Of a stretch of DNA of 51,101 bases, positions 1 to 9,646 are shown one piece after another; within the stretch, counting starts at the first letter, position 1; each line of letters opens with the position of its first letter. Where the stretch lies: assembly GCA_016901395.1 (NCBI GenBank), contig JAEAMQ010000037.1, forward strand, positions 1-51,101, read 5' to 3'. The DNA is from Prevotella sp. GTDB lineage: Bacteria; Bacteroidota; Bacteroidia; Bacteroidales; Bacteroidaceae. A program made the translations under genes and the position numbers. The notes under the pieces are model-generated. The model saw only the letters and a list, made by a program, of their open reading frames with translations, had not been told where the DNA came from and did no database searches.

Positions 1-2
1 TT

Positions 3-127
3 TCTGATTGATTAGCTTACACTCTGCAAATGTAGGCATTTCAAATCGTGTACAGGCGTTTGTCCGCGGAAAATATTATTTATCAGATACTTACGAATTC
101 TAAGGAGAAGTTTACCGGACACTAGTG
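3..127. mobile_element. Left copy of the 125-bp inverted end repeat (probable IS end)
   Basis: This stretch is the exact reverse complement of 50977-51101, and identity stops at 127/128 inside the palindrome CACTAGTG. The sequence beyond differs on the two sides, and a gene is cut at each copy. That fits two copies of one insertion sequence whose same end faces into the window. Read outwards (minus strand here) it carries a TACATTTG box resembling a Bacteroidetes -7 element, possibly the IS's own promoter. No transposase is visible. The length is also close to an assembler k-mer overlap, so the window edges may be contig ends at a repeated element. Confidence 0.75.
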
Positions 128-967
128 GCCATTAATATTACTTTGCCCGAGACCTATCATGTCACAGAAGATGATGCAACCGAGTCTGTCAGCTCCAACC
201 CATCAACCAAAATTCTTATTGTCGACGACAACCAAGAGATGCTGGACTTTCTGACCATTGCACTCAAAACATCATATCATTGCATGACGGCATTGAATGG
301 CGAAGATGCGTTCAAGATTGCCTGTAGCCAAGATGTGAACCTCGTAATCACCGACCAGATGATGCCGGGCATCGATGGCACAGAACTATGCTACAGGCTT
401 CGTCACAACCATGCCACTGAAACCTTACCCATCATCATGCTCACAGCAAAAGACGATGCTGATACAGAGATAGCGAGCATCAGAAGTGGTGCAGATGTGT
501 TTATGCCCAAGCCATTCAACATGCGCAAACTGGAATTGCATATCGTACAGTTGCTCCAGCGACGCAAAGCAATGGAACAAAACGTAAGGATATCAACAAT
601 CGCAGAAAGCATAGAGGTTGAGGAAGCCCTGACGGGCGATGAAGAACTCATGAAGCGAGTAGTAAGTCTCATTAATTCAAATATGTATCTGGAGGATTTT
701 AATGTGACAAGACTTTGTGAATTGCTTTGCATGGACCAAAAACAACTCTACAGAAAGTTAAAACAATTGACAGGTGAAACACCCGTTGGGTTCATCAGGA
801 AACAACGCATGAGACGTGCCGCACTTTTATTGAAACAAGATAGATTTACCATCGCCGAGGTAATGTATCAAATTGGGTTCAGTAGCCAATCTTACTTCAC
901 CAAGAGTTTCATGAAAGAATATGGCGTAGCTCCGAAAGATTATTCGGAATCGGTCACCAACAGCTGA
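125..967 (+). pseudogene. C-terminal fragment of a hybrid two-component regulator (receiver + AraC HTH)
   Basis: The reading frame opens at a GTG at the edge of the end repeat and runs 280 codons. It starts with a short ITLPE segment like the last strand of a histidine-kinase ATPase domain. Next comes a receiver domain (about residues 28-145; ILIVDDN, phospho-acceptor Asp77 in ITDQMMPG, and the conserved Lys in MPKPF), then an AraC-type helix-turn-helix (about 175-275). The 1958-4690 gene has the same order, preceded by a sensor and a kinase. The sensor and kinase parts are missing here, so I read it as a hybrid sensor truncated by the IS at the left edge. A short translated product could still bind DNA. 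Its target cannot be told from the sequence. Confidence 0.85.
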
Positions 968-1019
968 TGGATAACACGAACTTTCGTTGACTATCCAACG
1001 TTTATGTTTCTCAACGCAT

Positions 1020-1054
1020 CGCCGTGTTCCTTGACAAAGACAAGGAGCACGGCG
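1020..1054 (+). terminator. Strong hairpin after the truncated regulator
   Basis: A 14-bp stem with one G-T wobble (CGCCGTG.. pairing with ..CACGGCG) encloses a 7-nt loop, 52 bases after the stop codon. No clean T-run follows, so it may be a terminator or an mRNA-stabilising hairpin. Confidence 0.5.
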
Positions 1055-1112
1055 TTAACTTTAATTAACCCACAAACTCCACCATTCATACTCTCTTTTA
1101 GATAGAAAGCCG

Positions 1113-1120
1113 TAAATTTG
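1113..1120 (+). promoter_or_regulatory. -7 box (TAAATTTG) for the HxlR-type regulator
   Basis: TAAATTTG matches the Bacteroidetes TAnnTTTG element and lies 23 bases before the ATG at 1144. No good TTTG -33 box is seen at the usual spacing. Confidence 0.5.
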
Positions 1121-1143
1121 CACGTAGATAACAATAATACACT

Positions 1144-1491
1144 ATGTCACAGAATAAGGTTCTCGAATATGACAACTGTCCGATAAGGCAAGTAGTAAGC
1201 AAGTTTGGCGACAAGTGGTCGATGCTCGTTCTCTCCACTTTAGACCAGCATGAAAGCGGTGTGATGCGCTATTCCGAAATCCAACGTCAGATGACCGACT
1301 GCTCGCAGAAGATGCTGTCGCAGACGCTCCGCAACCTCGAAGCATCCCATCTTATCAGCCGCAAGGCCTATCCCGAAGTGCCGCCACGCGTGGAATATGC
1401 GCTGACCGACCTCGGACGCTCGCTCATGCCGAGCATCAACAGCCTCATCCAATGGGCACTCGACAATTTCGAACGGGTGATTGTGGCATAG
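1144..1491 (+). CDS. HxlR-family winged-helix transcriptional regulator
   Basis: A 115-residue protein that fits the HxlR family in length and layout. It has an N-terminal CPIRQV segment with the family's conserved Cys (Cys13), a KFGDKWSMLVL helix, a recognition region (MRYSEIQRQMTDCSQKMLSQ) and a wing followed by EYALTDLGRSL. HxlR proteins are dimeric DNA-binding regulators that often respond to redox or electrophile stress, in some members through the N-terminal Cys. They usually control a neighbouring gene. No obvious target is adjacent: the upstream gene is a truncated regulator and downstream lies a 466-bp gap before the PUL regulator. The ATG is supported by a -7 box 23 bases upstream. 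Confidence 0.9.
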   Translation: MSQNKVLEYDNCPIRQVVSKFGDKWSMLVLSTLDQHESGVMRYSEIQRQMTDCSQKMLSQTLRNLEASHLISRKAYPEVPPRVEYALTDLGRSLMPSINSLIQWALDNFERVIVA

Positions 1492-1904
1492 TTTTCATGA
1501 CGATTATACGGAGGAAACGCTCTTTTCTCAAACAAGTCCAACCCTCAATTGCTGTTCATTCAAAAGAATTTGAAGATACAGACCATGCCATGGATATATC
1601 AAAACAGTTCTGAAATATCCATGATTGTTCTTAGTTTGTCTTTGAAAAACATTTTCTTTTATGATGCTTCTCCTATAGCAGAGAAAAGAGTGAAGGCTCT
1701 GATTCCTGCACGATTTGATACCGATTGCATTACAAATCAGCGAATGGCCACAATATCAAAGAACCTGAACCCATGTATCTTCCGCCCCACAAGACCACGT
1801 AATGGGTAGAGCACACTTGTCATGCAGGCCTTATCCATTACACAAATATTGTGGCTAAACGAGGGAAGGGCAGAGTGGGAAAGAATAAATATGGAGTATA
1901 TTCT
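1492..1904. other. Intergenic gap without a convincing gene
   Basis: An AT-rich gap between the HxlR gene and the PUL regulator promoter. An 86-codon open frame (1549-1809, +) has unremarkable composition, no recognisable family and no promoter, and I do not call it a gene. No tRNA or strong hairpin was seen. Confidence 0.5.
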
Positions 1905-1934
1905 TTTGTCAGCACCTATTTTTTCCTATCTTTG
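1905..1934 (+). promoter_or_regulatory. Promoter of the fructan PUL regulator (TTTG-N18-TATCTTTG)
   Basis: TTTG at 1905-1908 and TATCTTTG at 1927-1934 are 18 bases apart, ending 23 bases before the ATG. Both boxes are good, unlike the susC and importer promoters, which lack a -33 box. This fits constitutive sensor expression. Confidence 0.7.
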
Positions 1935-1957
1935 CAACATGACGAAACGTTAACTAT

Positions 1958-4690
1958 ATGAAGAAAATACTATACCTACTTCTGTTCCTCACTATGATTA
2001 CCTCGTGCCATCGCCGACCGCGCAAGTTTGTCATCGGCGTGTCGCAGTGCAGTGTGGACATCTGGCGCGACAAGCTCAACCGCGAGTTGAAGACCAGCGA
2101 GTATTTCAACGACTCGCTGGAGGTGAGGCTTGCGTCGGCCAACGACGACAGCAAGAAGCAGATTGCCCAGATCAACAAGTTTATCGACGAGGGTGTAGAC
2201 CTGCTCATCGTGGCCCCCAACCAGTACAACTCCATCACCGAGGCCGTAAACCGCGCCTACGAGAAGGGCATCCCCGTGATACTCTACGACCGCAAGGTGA
2301 ACTCCGACAAGTACACCGCCTTCATCGGTGGCGACAACTATGGCATGGGCCGCGCGATGGGACAGTTTATCGCCCGACAGCTGCAGGGCCACGGACGCGT
2401 GGTGGAGATACGCGGGCTTGACGGCTCGTCGCCCGCCGAGGAGCGTCACCGCGGATTTGTAGACGGACTGAAAGCCTTCCCCGGCGTGCAGCTGGTGGCC
2501 TCGGAAGCGGGCAACTGGAAGGAGGAAAGTGCCATCGATGCCATGAACCGCATCCTGCGGAAGACGCGCGATTTCGACTATGTGTTTGGACAAAACGACC
2601 GCATGGCGTGGGGTGCCTATGTGGCGCTGAGGCAGCACGGACTGGGACAGAACGTGAAATTCACAGGCATCGACGGTCTGGCCACGGAGGGTGGCGGACT
2701 CGAACTGGTGCGCGACGGCATGTTTGAGGCCTCCTACCTCTACCCCACCAAGGGCGACGAGGTCATCGCGCTGGCCATGAGGATACTGCGCAAACAGCCG
2801 TTCAAGCGTGAGAATCCGCTCACCACAACCATCGTGACACGCGACAACGCCGAGCTGCTGCTCATGGAAGCCAAGGACATGGAGCGGCAGAACTCCAACC
2901 TCGACATCATGCACAAGAAGGTAGACTCCTACTTTAATCAGTACACCATGCAGCGATGGTTCATCGTGATGCTCGTTGCCGCACTGGGACTCATCGCCAT
3001 CGCCATCCTCGTGACCTACCGCGCCTACCTCTCCAAGGCCAAACTCAGCACGCAGCTGGCCGACAGCAACCACGAGTTGCAACGGCTGAACGACGAGGTG
3101 AAGGACATGACGCAGGCCCAACTCACGTTTTTCACCAACGTGAGCCATGAGCTGCGCACGCCGCTCACGCTCATTGCCGACCCCGTGGACCGCCTGCTGG
3201 AGTCGGGAGAGGTGAAGGACAGCGGCCGCCAGATGCTTCGCATGGTGCAACGCAACGTGCATGTGCTGATGCAACTGGTGAACGAGATACTCGATTTCCG
3301 CAAGGTACAGAACGGCAAGATGAAGCTGCGCCTCACGCGGTTCGCCCTCGGCAAGGCCCTCGGCGAGTGGTGTGCGGCCTTCGGTTCGGCAGCCGAGGTC
3401 AAGCATATCAGCCTGAAAATGGACAGCGATGTAGCCGGCGACGACACGATTGTGGCCGACGAGGAGAAACTCAACCACCTCTATCTCAACCTCATGAGCA
3501 ACGCCTTGAAGTACACGCCCGCCGGCGGCACCATCGCCACACGCCTCAGCAGCGATACCGGCAGCTACACGCTGCGGGTGGAAGACACCGGCGTGGGCAT
3601 CGACAAGAAGGACCTGCCCAATGTGTTTGAGCGTTTCTACCAGGCCCAGGGGTCATCGGGCGTCACGGGCATCGGGCTGGCGCTGGTCAAGGCCTTTGCC
3701 GATCTGCACCACGGCGAGGTGAGTGTAGAGAGCGAGAAGGGACGTGGCACGAGTTTCATCGTGCGGCTTCCCAAGAGTCAGGAGGGCGTGATCGAGGAGC
3801 AGTCGGCGCTGACACAGCCGACGGAGATACCCGTCGACCAGTATGCCGGGACCGCGGTCAACGTGGAGCAGCACCTCGACGATGTGGTGTCGGCCGAGGA
3901 AAACGACAAGCCCGAGATACTCATCATCGACGACAACGACGATGTGCGCACCTACCTGCGGACTATTTTGAAAGACCAGTATCATGTGAGCGAGGCCGTA
4001 GACGGCAAGAGCGGACTGAGCCTGGCGCGCAAGACCGTGCCCGACATGGTGGTTTGCGACGTGATGATGCCCGTGATGGACGGTCTGGAACTGACCCGCG
4101 AGATGAAGGGCGACACCGCCACAAGCCACATTCCGGTGATATTGCTCACGGCGCGGTCGCTCGACGACCAGATGGCCGAGGGCTATGAGACGGGTGCCGA
4201 CTCGTATATCACCAAGCCGTTCAGCGCGAAAGTGCTGCTGGCCCGCATCGACAACCTGCTGAAAAGCCGTGAACAGCTGCGGCAGTTGTTTGCCTCGGGC
4301 GAAGCGTCGGCAACGCCGTCGGGCAGCGATCAGGGCGTGCAGCCGTCAGCATCAGGCGCATCGATAGGCGACAGAGACATGGCATTCATCGCCAGTCTGC
4401 GCGACATCATCCAGCGCAACCTGCAGGATTCCGACCTCAACGTGGAGCGCATCGGCGAGGAAATCGGCCTGAGCCGCGTGCAACTCTACCGCAAGGTGAA
4501 GGCCCTCACGGGTCAGTCGCCCGTGGAACTCATACGCACCGCACGCCTGCAACGTGGCAAAAAACTCCTCGAAACGACCGACCAAAGCATCTCCGAGGTG
4601 GCCTACGCCGTGGGATTTACCTCTCCCTCCTATTTCACCAAATGCTTCAAAGACGAGTTCAACATCAGCCCGAGTGAGCTGATTGGATGA
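1958..4690 (+). CDS. Hybrid two-component system sensor/regulator, BT1754-like (fructose/fructan sensor)
   Basis: A 910-residue all-in-one sensor. After an N-terminal signal/anchor (1-20, with a Cys in MITSC) comes a periplasmic sugar-binding-protein-like domain (about 25-310; LLIVAPNQYNSI, VILYDRKV, FTGIDGLA). One membrane helix follows (about 332-355). The histidine kinase has phospho-acceptor His397 in NVSHELRTP and an ATPase domain with DTGVGI near 542. The receiver (about 652-770) has Asp701 in CDVMMPVMDG, and an AraC-type HTH closes the protein (about 815-910). The periplasmic-binding-protein sensor type and the downstream GH32/fructokinase genes match B. thetaiotaomicron BT1754, which binds fructose. 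Inferred role: sense periplasmic fructose and activate the two PUL transcripts through the operators at 4726-4794 and 15331-15397. Confidence 0.92.
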   Translation: MKKILYLLLFLTMITSCHRRPRKFVIGVSQCSVDIWRDKLNRELKTSEYFNDSLEVRLASANDDSKKQIAQINKFIDEGVDLLIVAPNQYNSITEAVNRAYEKGIPVILYDRKVNSDKYTAFIGGDNYGMGRAMGQFIARQLQGHGRVVEIRGLDGSSPAEERHRGFVDGLKAFPGVQLVASEAGNWKEESAIDAMNRILRKTRDFDYVFGQNDRMAWGAYVALRQHGLGQNVKFTGIDGLATEGGGLELVRDGMFEASYLYPTKGDEVIALAMRILRKQPFKRENPLTTTIVTRDNAELLLMEAKDMERQNSNLDIMHKKVDSYFNQYTMQRWFIVMLVAALGLIAIAILVTYRAYLSKAKLSTQLADSNHELQRLNDEVKDMTQAQLTFFTNVSHELRTPLTLIADPVDRLLESGEVKDSGRQMLRMVQRNVHVLMQLVNEILDFRKVQNGKMKLRLTRFALGKALGEWCAAFGSAAEVKHISLKMDSDVAGDDTIVADEEKLNHLYLNLMSNALKYTPAGGTIATRLSSDTGSYTLRVEDTGVGIDKKDLPNVFERFYQAQGSSGVTGIGLALVKAFADLHHGEVSVESEKGRGTSFIVRLPKSQEGVIEEQSALTQPTEIPVDQYAGTAVNVEQHLDDVVSAEENDKPEILIIDDNDDVRTYLRTILKDQYHVSEAVDGKSGLSLARKTVPDMVVCDVMMPVMDGLELTREMKGDTATSHIPVILLTARSLDDQMAEGYETGADSYITKPFSAKVLLARIDNLLKSREQLRQLFASGEASATPSGSDQGVQPSASGASIGDRDMAFIASLRDIIQRNLQDSDLNVERIGEEIGLSRVQLYRKVKALTGQSPVELIRTARLQRGKKLLETTDQSISEVAYAVGFTSPSYFTKCFKDEFNISPSELIG

Positions 4691-4725
4691 AGCAACAGAA
4701 AGAATAGATCGAAATCTTTTCCTGT

Positions 4726-4794
4726 AAAATATCGTTCATTTGCCCACAATTATGTTACTTGAAACATATTTCGGGGGTAGATGAACGATATTTT
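4726..4794 (+). promoter_or_regulatory. Putative operator of the hybrid regulator upstream of susC
   Basis: A perfect 14-bp inverted repeat (AAAATATCGTTCAT at 4726-4739, its complement at 4781-4794) with a 41-bp spacer. The core half-sites ATCGTTC/GAACGAT span exactly 59 bp (4731-4789), about five helical turns centre to centre, and end 29 bases before the -7 box. The same arrangement recurs at 15335-15393. Recognition by the hybrid regulator is inferred. Confidence 0.7.
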
Positions 4795-4818
4795 TATGCC
4801 GACAATGGTCCCATATCC

Positions 4819-4826
4819 TAAATTTG
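4819..4826 (+). promoter_or_regulatory. -7 box (TAAATTTG) of the susC operon
   Basis: TAAATTTG lies 39 bases before the susC ATG at 4866. No TTTG -33 box is present at the proper distance, consistent with a promoter that needs an activator. The position argues for the ATG at 4866 over an in-frame TTG at 4824, which overlaps the box. Confidence 0.6.
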
Positions 4827-4865
4827 CCGGCAGAAAACCAAAGTACTAACATAAACAATTATTCA

Positions 4866-7800
4866 ATGGAAAACCTAAAAAGAATCCTATTGAGTGTCAT
4901 ACTCATTATGGTCTGTGTGGTCGCCAGTGCTCAGAAGACTGAGACCACAGGTACCATCATCGACGAAACTGGCTTGGGTGTCATCGGGGCCACGGTCATG
5001 GAAAAGAGTTCCGCCAACGGAACGGTGACCGACATGGATGGCAATTTCAAGCTGGAAGTGAGCCGTGGAGCGACACTTGTCATCTCCTACATCGGCTATC
5101 AGACCATCGAACTTCCTGCCTCCGCGGGCATGAAGGTGACCCTGAAGGAAAATGCCAACGACCTGAACGAGGTCATCGTGACCGGCTACACCACCCAGCG
5201 CAAGGCCGACCTGACCGGTGCGGTGTCGGTGATGGATATGAAGGGCACGATGAGTGAGGCCGACCCGAACATGCTCAGCTCCATGCAGGGCAAGCTCGCC
5301 GGTGTGGAAATCGTGACCGACGCAGCCCCGGGCAGCGGCAGCAGCTCTATCCGCGTGCGCGGTATGAGCACCATCAACGGCAACGACCCGCTCTATATTA
5401 TAGATGGTGTGGCCACGACGGAGAACCTCAACTCCCTCAATCCGGCCGACATCGAGAGCATTCAGGTGCTGAAAGACGCTTCATCGGCATCTATCTACGG
5501 TAGCCGCGCCGCCAACGGTGTGATCATTATCACCACCAAGAAGGGCAAGGGCAACCGCCTGACAGTAAACGTAAACTACTCGGCTTCGCTGCAGACCGTA
5601 GCCAAGACCTACGACATGCTCAACGCACAGCAGTGGGGCGAGGCCTACTGGACGGCCAACAAGAATGCCGGCATCAAGCCTTCGCATCCGTTCTACGGTT
5701 CGGGCGACACACCGCAATTAGTGTCGACGCTCTCCGACGGCACCCCCGTGGCCGACACCAACTGGCAGGACGAGGTCTACTCCTCAGCCTGGACCCACAA
5801 CCTCAGCGCCAGCGTGCAGAACTCGTCTGAGCGTGGTTCGATGCTGTTCAGTGGCAATTACATCAACCAGGACGGTCTGATGAACGAGACATTCTTCCGT
5901 CGCTACAGTGTCCGCGTCAACTCCGACTACAACATTTCCAAGTATGTCAAGGTGGGCGAAAACCTCATGGTGAGCCAGTGGAGCAACCGCGGATATGGCA
6001 CACAAGATGACCGCGGCATCCCCTATACGGCCATGCGACAGCACCCCGCCATCCCCGTCTATGCCGCCGACGGCACGTTTGCCAATCCCATGACGCTCGC
6101 CGCGAGCGACATTGCCAACCCCGTGCAGGTGCTCTACAACGGTCGTGACAACGACAACGCAAGCTGGCGCATCTTCGGCAACGGCTATCTGGAGGTCTAT
6201 CCCGTGAAGGGTCTCACGCTGAAAAGCAACCTCGGCTACGAGCATGTGCAGTTTAACAACAAGACTTTGAACCGCAAGACCCAGTCCTCTGACGTGACGA
6301 GCATGAGCCGTGCCTTCGGCGAGGGTGACACCTGGACATGGGCCAACACGGCCAACTATATCCTCGACCTGAACGACAAGCACCATTTCAACTTCCTGTT
6401 TGGTACGGAAGCCATCAAGTATAGATACGACAACATCTCTGCTTTCCGTAACCAATATGCCTTCGAAGATGTCGATTACATGCAGCTCGACGCCGGTGAG
6501 GGCACCCAGACCAACGGCGGCGGACAGTCCGAATGGGCACTGTTCTCTCTCTTTGGAAAGGTGGATTACAACTTCATGGACCGCTATCTGCTCTCCGCCA
6601 CCCTGCGCAGGGACCAGACATCCCGCCTCTATAAGGACAACAATTCGGGCATATTCCCCGCCTTCAGTGCTGCCTGGCGCATCTCTGAGGAGAAGTTTTT
6701 CCCGAAAAACAAGGTGGTGAACGACCTGAAACTGCGTGCCGCATGGGGACAGAACGGTAACTCGGCCATCTCCAACAACTACGCCTCCTACACCACTTAC
6801 GCCTACGACCAGGGCAATGGAGCCTATGATCTCAACGGCACCAACAACCAGACGGTAGCCGGTCTGAAAGCCGCCGCCACAGGAAACAAGGACCTCAAGT
6901 GGGAGACGACGACCCAGACCAACATCGGTTTCGATGCCAGCTTCTTCGACCAGGCACTCTCCCTGACGTTCGACTACTACTGGAAGAACACCCACGACAT
7001 GCTCACCATTCCGCCGACACTGGCCGTGGCCGGAGAGAATGCAGCCATATGGATGAACACCGGCGACATGGAGAACCGCGGATGGGAACTCAACCTCGGT
7101 TATCACTCGCCCAAACACGGTGACTTCTGCTGGGACGGCAGCCTCAATGTATCACAGTATAAGAACAAGGTTAAGAAGCTCAACGACTTCGTGACGACCA
7201 TCGGCGGCGACTACCGGCTCATCGAAGGCCAGCCTATGGGTGTGTACTACGGCTATGTCTACGACGGAATCTTCCAGACAGAAGAACAGGTGGCCAACCA
7301 CGCCACACAGGAAGGCAAGGGCGTGGGACGCATGATATTCCGCGATCTCGACGGCAACGGCACCATCGACGAGGCCGACCGCACCATCCTCGGCGACCCC
7401 AACCCCGACCTTTCACTGGGTCTGAACCTCGACCTGAACTACAAAAACTGGACGCTGAGCACATTCTTCTCGGGTGAATTTGGCTTCGATATCTACAACA
7501 CCACGAAGCGACAGCTGCTCTTCATGAGCTATGGCGGCACGAGCACCAACCGCAGCGCCGACATCCTCAATGCCTGGAGCACCACCAATACCAGCTCCAC
7601 CATACCCGCCCTCTCGGTGGTTGACAACAACAACGAGATGCGCATGAGCAACTATTACCTCGAAGACGGCAGCTATCTCAAGATGAAATACATCAAGCTC
7701 GCCTATCGTTTCCCGGCACCGGCACTGAAGGCCCTGCATGCCACGGCACTGAGTATCTATGGCCAGATGGAAAATGTCTTCACCATCACAGGTTACGACG

Positions 7801-7904
7801 GCCTCGACCCCGAGGTGCCCCTCAGCGGCTATGGCTCACGCATCGACATCGGTCCGTATCCCCGTTCGAGAACCTTCACACTGGGCGTGAACCTCACTTT
7901 CTAA
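4866..7904 (+). CDS. SusC-family TonB-dependent outer-membrane transporter of the fructan PUL
   Basis: A 1,012-residue protein from the ATG at 4866. It has a signal peptide (MENLKRILLSV..ASAQ, cleaved near 23), a CarboxypepD_reg-like domain (about 25-100), a TonB-dependent plug (about 105-230) and a C-terminal beta-barrel ending in LGVNLTF. The plug carries the SusC-family signature VLKDASSASIYGSRAANGV and an IIDGVATTENLNSLNPADIES segment. It would import fructo-oligosaccharides across the outer membrane with SusD as lid, powered by TonB/ExbBD. It is the first gene of the operon, 58 bp ahead of susD, and preceded by the putative operator. The substrate is inferred from the GH32 enzymes and fructokinase. 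Confidence 0.95.
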   Translation: MENLKRILLSVILIMVCVVASAQKTETTGTIIDETGLGVIGATVMEKSSANGTVTDMDGNFKLEVSRGATLVISYIGYQTIELPASAGMKVTLKENANDLNEVIVTGYTTQRKADLTGAVSVMDMKGTMSEADPNMLSSMQGKLAGVEIVTDAAPGSGSSSIRVRGMSTINGNDPLYIIDGVATTENLNSLNPADIESIQVLKDASSASIYGSRAANGVIIITTKKGKGNRLTVNVNYSASLQTVAKTYDMLNAQQWGEAYWTANKNAGIKPSHPFYGSGDTPQLVSTLSDGTPVADTNWQDEVYSSAWTHNLSASVQNSSERGSMLFSGNYINQDGLMNETFFRRYSVRVNSDYNISKYVKVGENLMVSQWSNRGYGTQDDRGIPYTAMRQHPAIPVYAADGTFANPMTLAASDIANPVQVLYNGRDNDNASWRIFGNGYLEVYPVKGLTLKSNLGYEHVQFNNKTLNRKTQSSDVTSMSRAFGEGDTWTWANTANYILDLNDKHHFNFLFGTEAIKYRYDNISAFRNQYAFEDVDYMQLDAGEGTQTNGGGQSEWALFSLFGKVDYNFMDRYLLSATLRRDQTSRLYKDNNSGIFPAFSAAWRISEEKFFPKNKVVNDLKLRAAWGQNGNSAISNNYASYTTYAYDQGNGAYDLNGTNNQTVAGLKAAATGNKDLKWETTTQTNIGFDASFFDQALSLTFDYYWKNTHDMLTIPPTLAVAGENAAIWMNTGDMENRGWELNLGYHSPKHGDFCWDGSLNVSQYKNKVKKLNDFVTTIGGDYRLIEGQPMGVYYGYVYDGIFQTEEQVANHATQEGKGVGRMIFRDLDGNGTIDEADRTILGDPNPDLSLGLNLDLNYKNWTLSTFFSGEFGFDIYNTTKRQLLFMSYGGTSTNRSADILNAWSTTNTSSTIPALSVVDNNNEMRMSNYYLEDGSYLKMKYIKLAYRFPAPALKALHATALSIYGQMENVFTITGYDGLDPEVPLSGYGSRIDIGPYPRSRTFTLGVNLTF

Positions 7905-7962
7905 CCCATGCTGTGGTCAGGAAACAACAAGTAACAGACTAAAAACCAAAAACAGAAAGACG

Positions 7963-9612
7963 ATGAAATCAATATTCAACAAGATATTCATGGGCATGGC
8001 AGTGGTTGGCCTGTCGATGGGCACGGTGGCTTGCAGCGATATGCTCGACCTGAAGCCCCAGGGCCAGATTACCGGAGAACAGATTGACACCACGGCCGTG
8101 AGCGCACTGATGGCCTCGGCCTATGCCGGACTGGAGTGCCACTTCTTTGGAAACAACGAGAGTTTTGCCGGACCAATCACCAACTGGGTGATGGACGTGC
8201 GGTCTGACGATGCCTACAAGGGCGGCGGAGGTGTGTCGATGGAGGCCAATATCCACCAGCTGGAAGTCAACAACATCAATGCTGACAACGCCACCTGCCT
8301 GTTCAAGTGGGAAAACAACTACTACGCCATCAGTCGTGTGCACAAGGCGATGAACGCCATCGAGAACTCCAACCTGCAGGACAAGGCCGCTCTGCTCGGC
8401 GAACTCAAGACACTGCGGGCCTGGTTCTACTTCGACCTGAACCGCGTCTTCAAGAATATCGCCTACTTTGACGAGACCGAAGACCCCAACAGCAAGACCA
8501 CTTCGGAGTTTACCAAGGCCGAAATCTATGACAAAATCAAGCAGGACCTGAAGGATGCCTACGCCAATCTGCCCGAAACGCAGACCCAGGCGGGCCGCTT
8601 CAACAAGTATGTGGCTGCCGCATTGATGGCCAAGGTCTGCGCCCAGACATCCGACTGGGCCGACGTCATCACCTACAGCGACGCGGTGATCAACAGTGGC
8701 AAGTATGCCCTCTATGACAACTACGGCGACATGAGCAAGCTCGCCTTCAACAATAAGAAGGAAGCTATCCTCGCCATTCAGTTCTCCACGGCCAACAACA
8801 ACGCCCACATCAACTACAACAACCTGCTCAACACCACCTACAGCGACGGCAATCTCTTTGGCAACGGCGACGATTTCTTCCTCGGAAGCCAGAACCTTGT
8901 CAATGCCTTCAAGACCGACGACAACGGTCTGCCCTATCTCAACGGCAACGCTCCCACGGAGAATGTGAGCGAGACCTACGAGGGCAACGTCGACCCGCGC
9001 CTTGACTTCACGGTGGGACGCATCGGTTTTCCGTTCCGCGGACACCTCTACACCAAGGGCTGGTGCCGTGCCTACGACGTCTATGGCGAGTACAGCGGCA
9101 AGAAGGGACTCATCGACCCGTCATCGGCCGACATGGTGCAGGGATTCCCCTGGGGTGCCTCGGGCCTGAACTTCAACCTCATCCGCTATGCCGACATCCT
9201 GCTGCTCAAGGCCGAAGCTGAGGTGGAACTCAGCCAGAACATGGACGACGCGCGCAACCTCGTGAACCAGGTGCGCCAGAAAGCCGCCCGCAGTGTCGAT
9301 GCCCAATACACCCCGGTGGACCTCGACCCCAACAAGGCGTTCTACGCCGTGGGACTCTATCCCTCGACCGGATGGACACAGGACTATGCCCGCAAGGCCG
9401 TGCGCATGGAGCGCCGACTGGAACTTGCGATGGAGGGCAACCGCTGGTTTGACCTCGTGCGCTGGGGCAACGCAGTGTCTACCGTCAACGACTACATGAA
9501 GAGCGAGGCCAAACTCCGCACCTATTACGACGGCGCGACGCTCAGCGAAGACGAGGTTTATCTCCCCGTTCCCGTGTCAGAAGTAGACAATTCTCACGGA
9601 CTCTACAAGTAA
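7963..9612 (+). CDS. SusD-family surface glycan-binding lipoprotein
   Basis: A 549-residue lipoprotein with signal peptide and lipobox (GTVACSD, Cys near 24), then MLDLKPQGQIT. SusD/RagB hallmarks are the N-terminal TPR-like helices (LLGELKTLRAWFYFDLNR) and the C-terminal ARKAVRMERRLELAMEGN..DLVRWG segment. SusD proteins cap the SusC barrel and capture oligosaccharide at the cell surface. It lies 58 bp after susC and 34 bp before the DUF4960 gene and is certainly co-transcribed. It should bind fructan, as BT1762 does in the B. thetaiotaomicron levan locus. Levan versus inulin specificity cannot be told here. Confidence 0.95.
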   Translation: MKSIFNKIFMGMAVVGLSMGTVACSDMLDLKPQGQITGEQIDTTAVSALMASAYAGLECHFFGNNESFAGPITNWVMDVRSDDAYKGGGGVSMEANIHQLEVNNINADNATCLFKWENNYYAISRVHKAMNAIENSNLQDKAALLGELKTLRAWFYFDLNRVFKNIAYFDETEDPNSKTTSEFTKAEIYDKIKQDLKDAYANLPETQTQAGRFNKYVAAALMAKVCAQTSDWADVITYSDAVINSGKYALYDNYGDMSKLAFNNKKEAILAIQFSTANNNAHINYNNLLNTTYSDGNLFGNGDDFFLGSQNLVNAFKTDDNGLPYLNGNAPTENVSETYEGNVDPRLDFTVGRIGFPFRGHLYTKGWCRAYDVYGEYSGKKGLIDPSSADMVQGFPWGASGLNFNLIRYADILLLKAEAEVELSQNMDDARNLVNQVRQKAARSVDAQYTPVDLDPNKAFYAVGLYPSTGWTQDYARKAVRMERRLELAMEGNRWFDLVRWGNAVSTVNDYMKSEAKLRTYYDGATLSEDEVYLPVPVSEVDNSHGLYK

Positions 9613-9646
9613 TTCACCATTCATCACGCTTAATTCATCATTGGAT

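Noticed and set aside
1549..1809. 86-codon open frame between the HxlR gene and the PUL regulator
   Set aside because: No family resemblance, no promoter, odd composition. Treated as chance ORF.
1976..3478. 500-codon antisense frame over the hybrid regulator
   Set aside because: Composition (His/Val/Leu/Gly-rich) is that of a mirror of GC-biased codons in the real gene. The sense protein has clear domains.
5784..7118. 444-codon antisense frame over susC
   Set aside because: Shadow of a well-supported SusC gene. No start signal or family.
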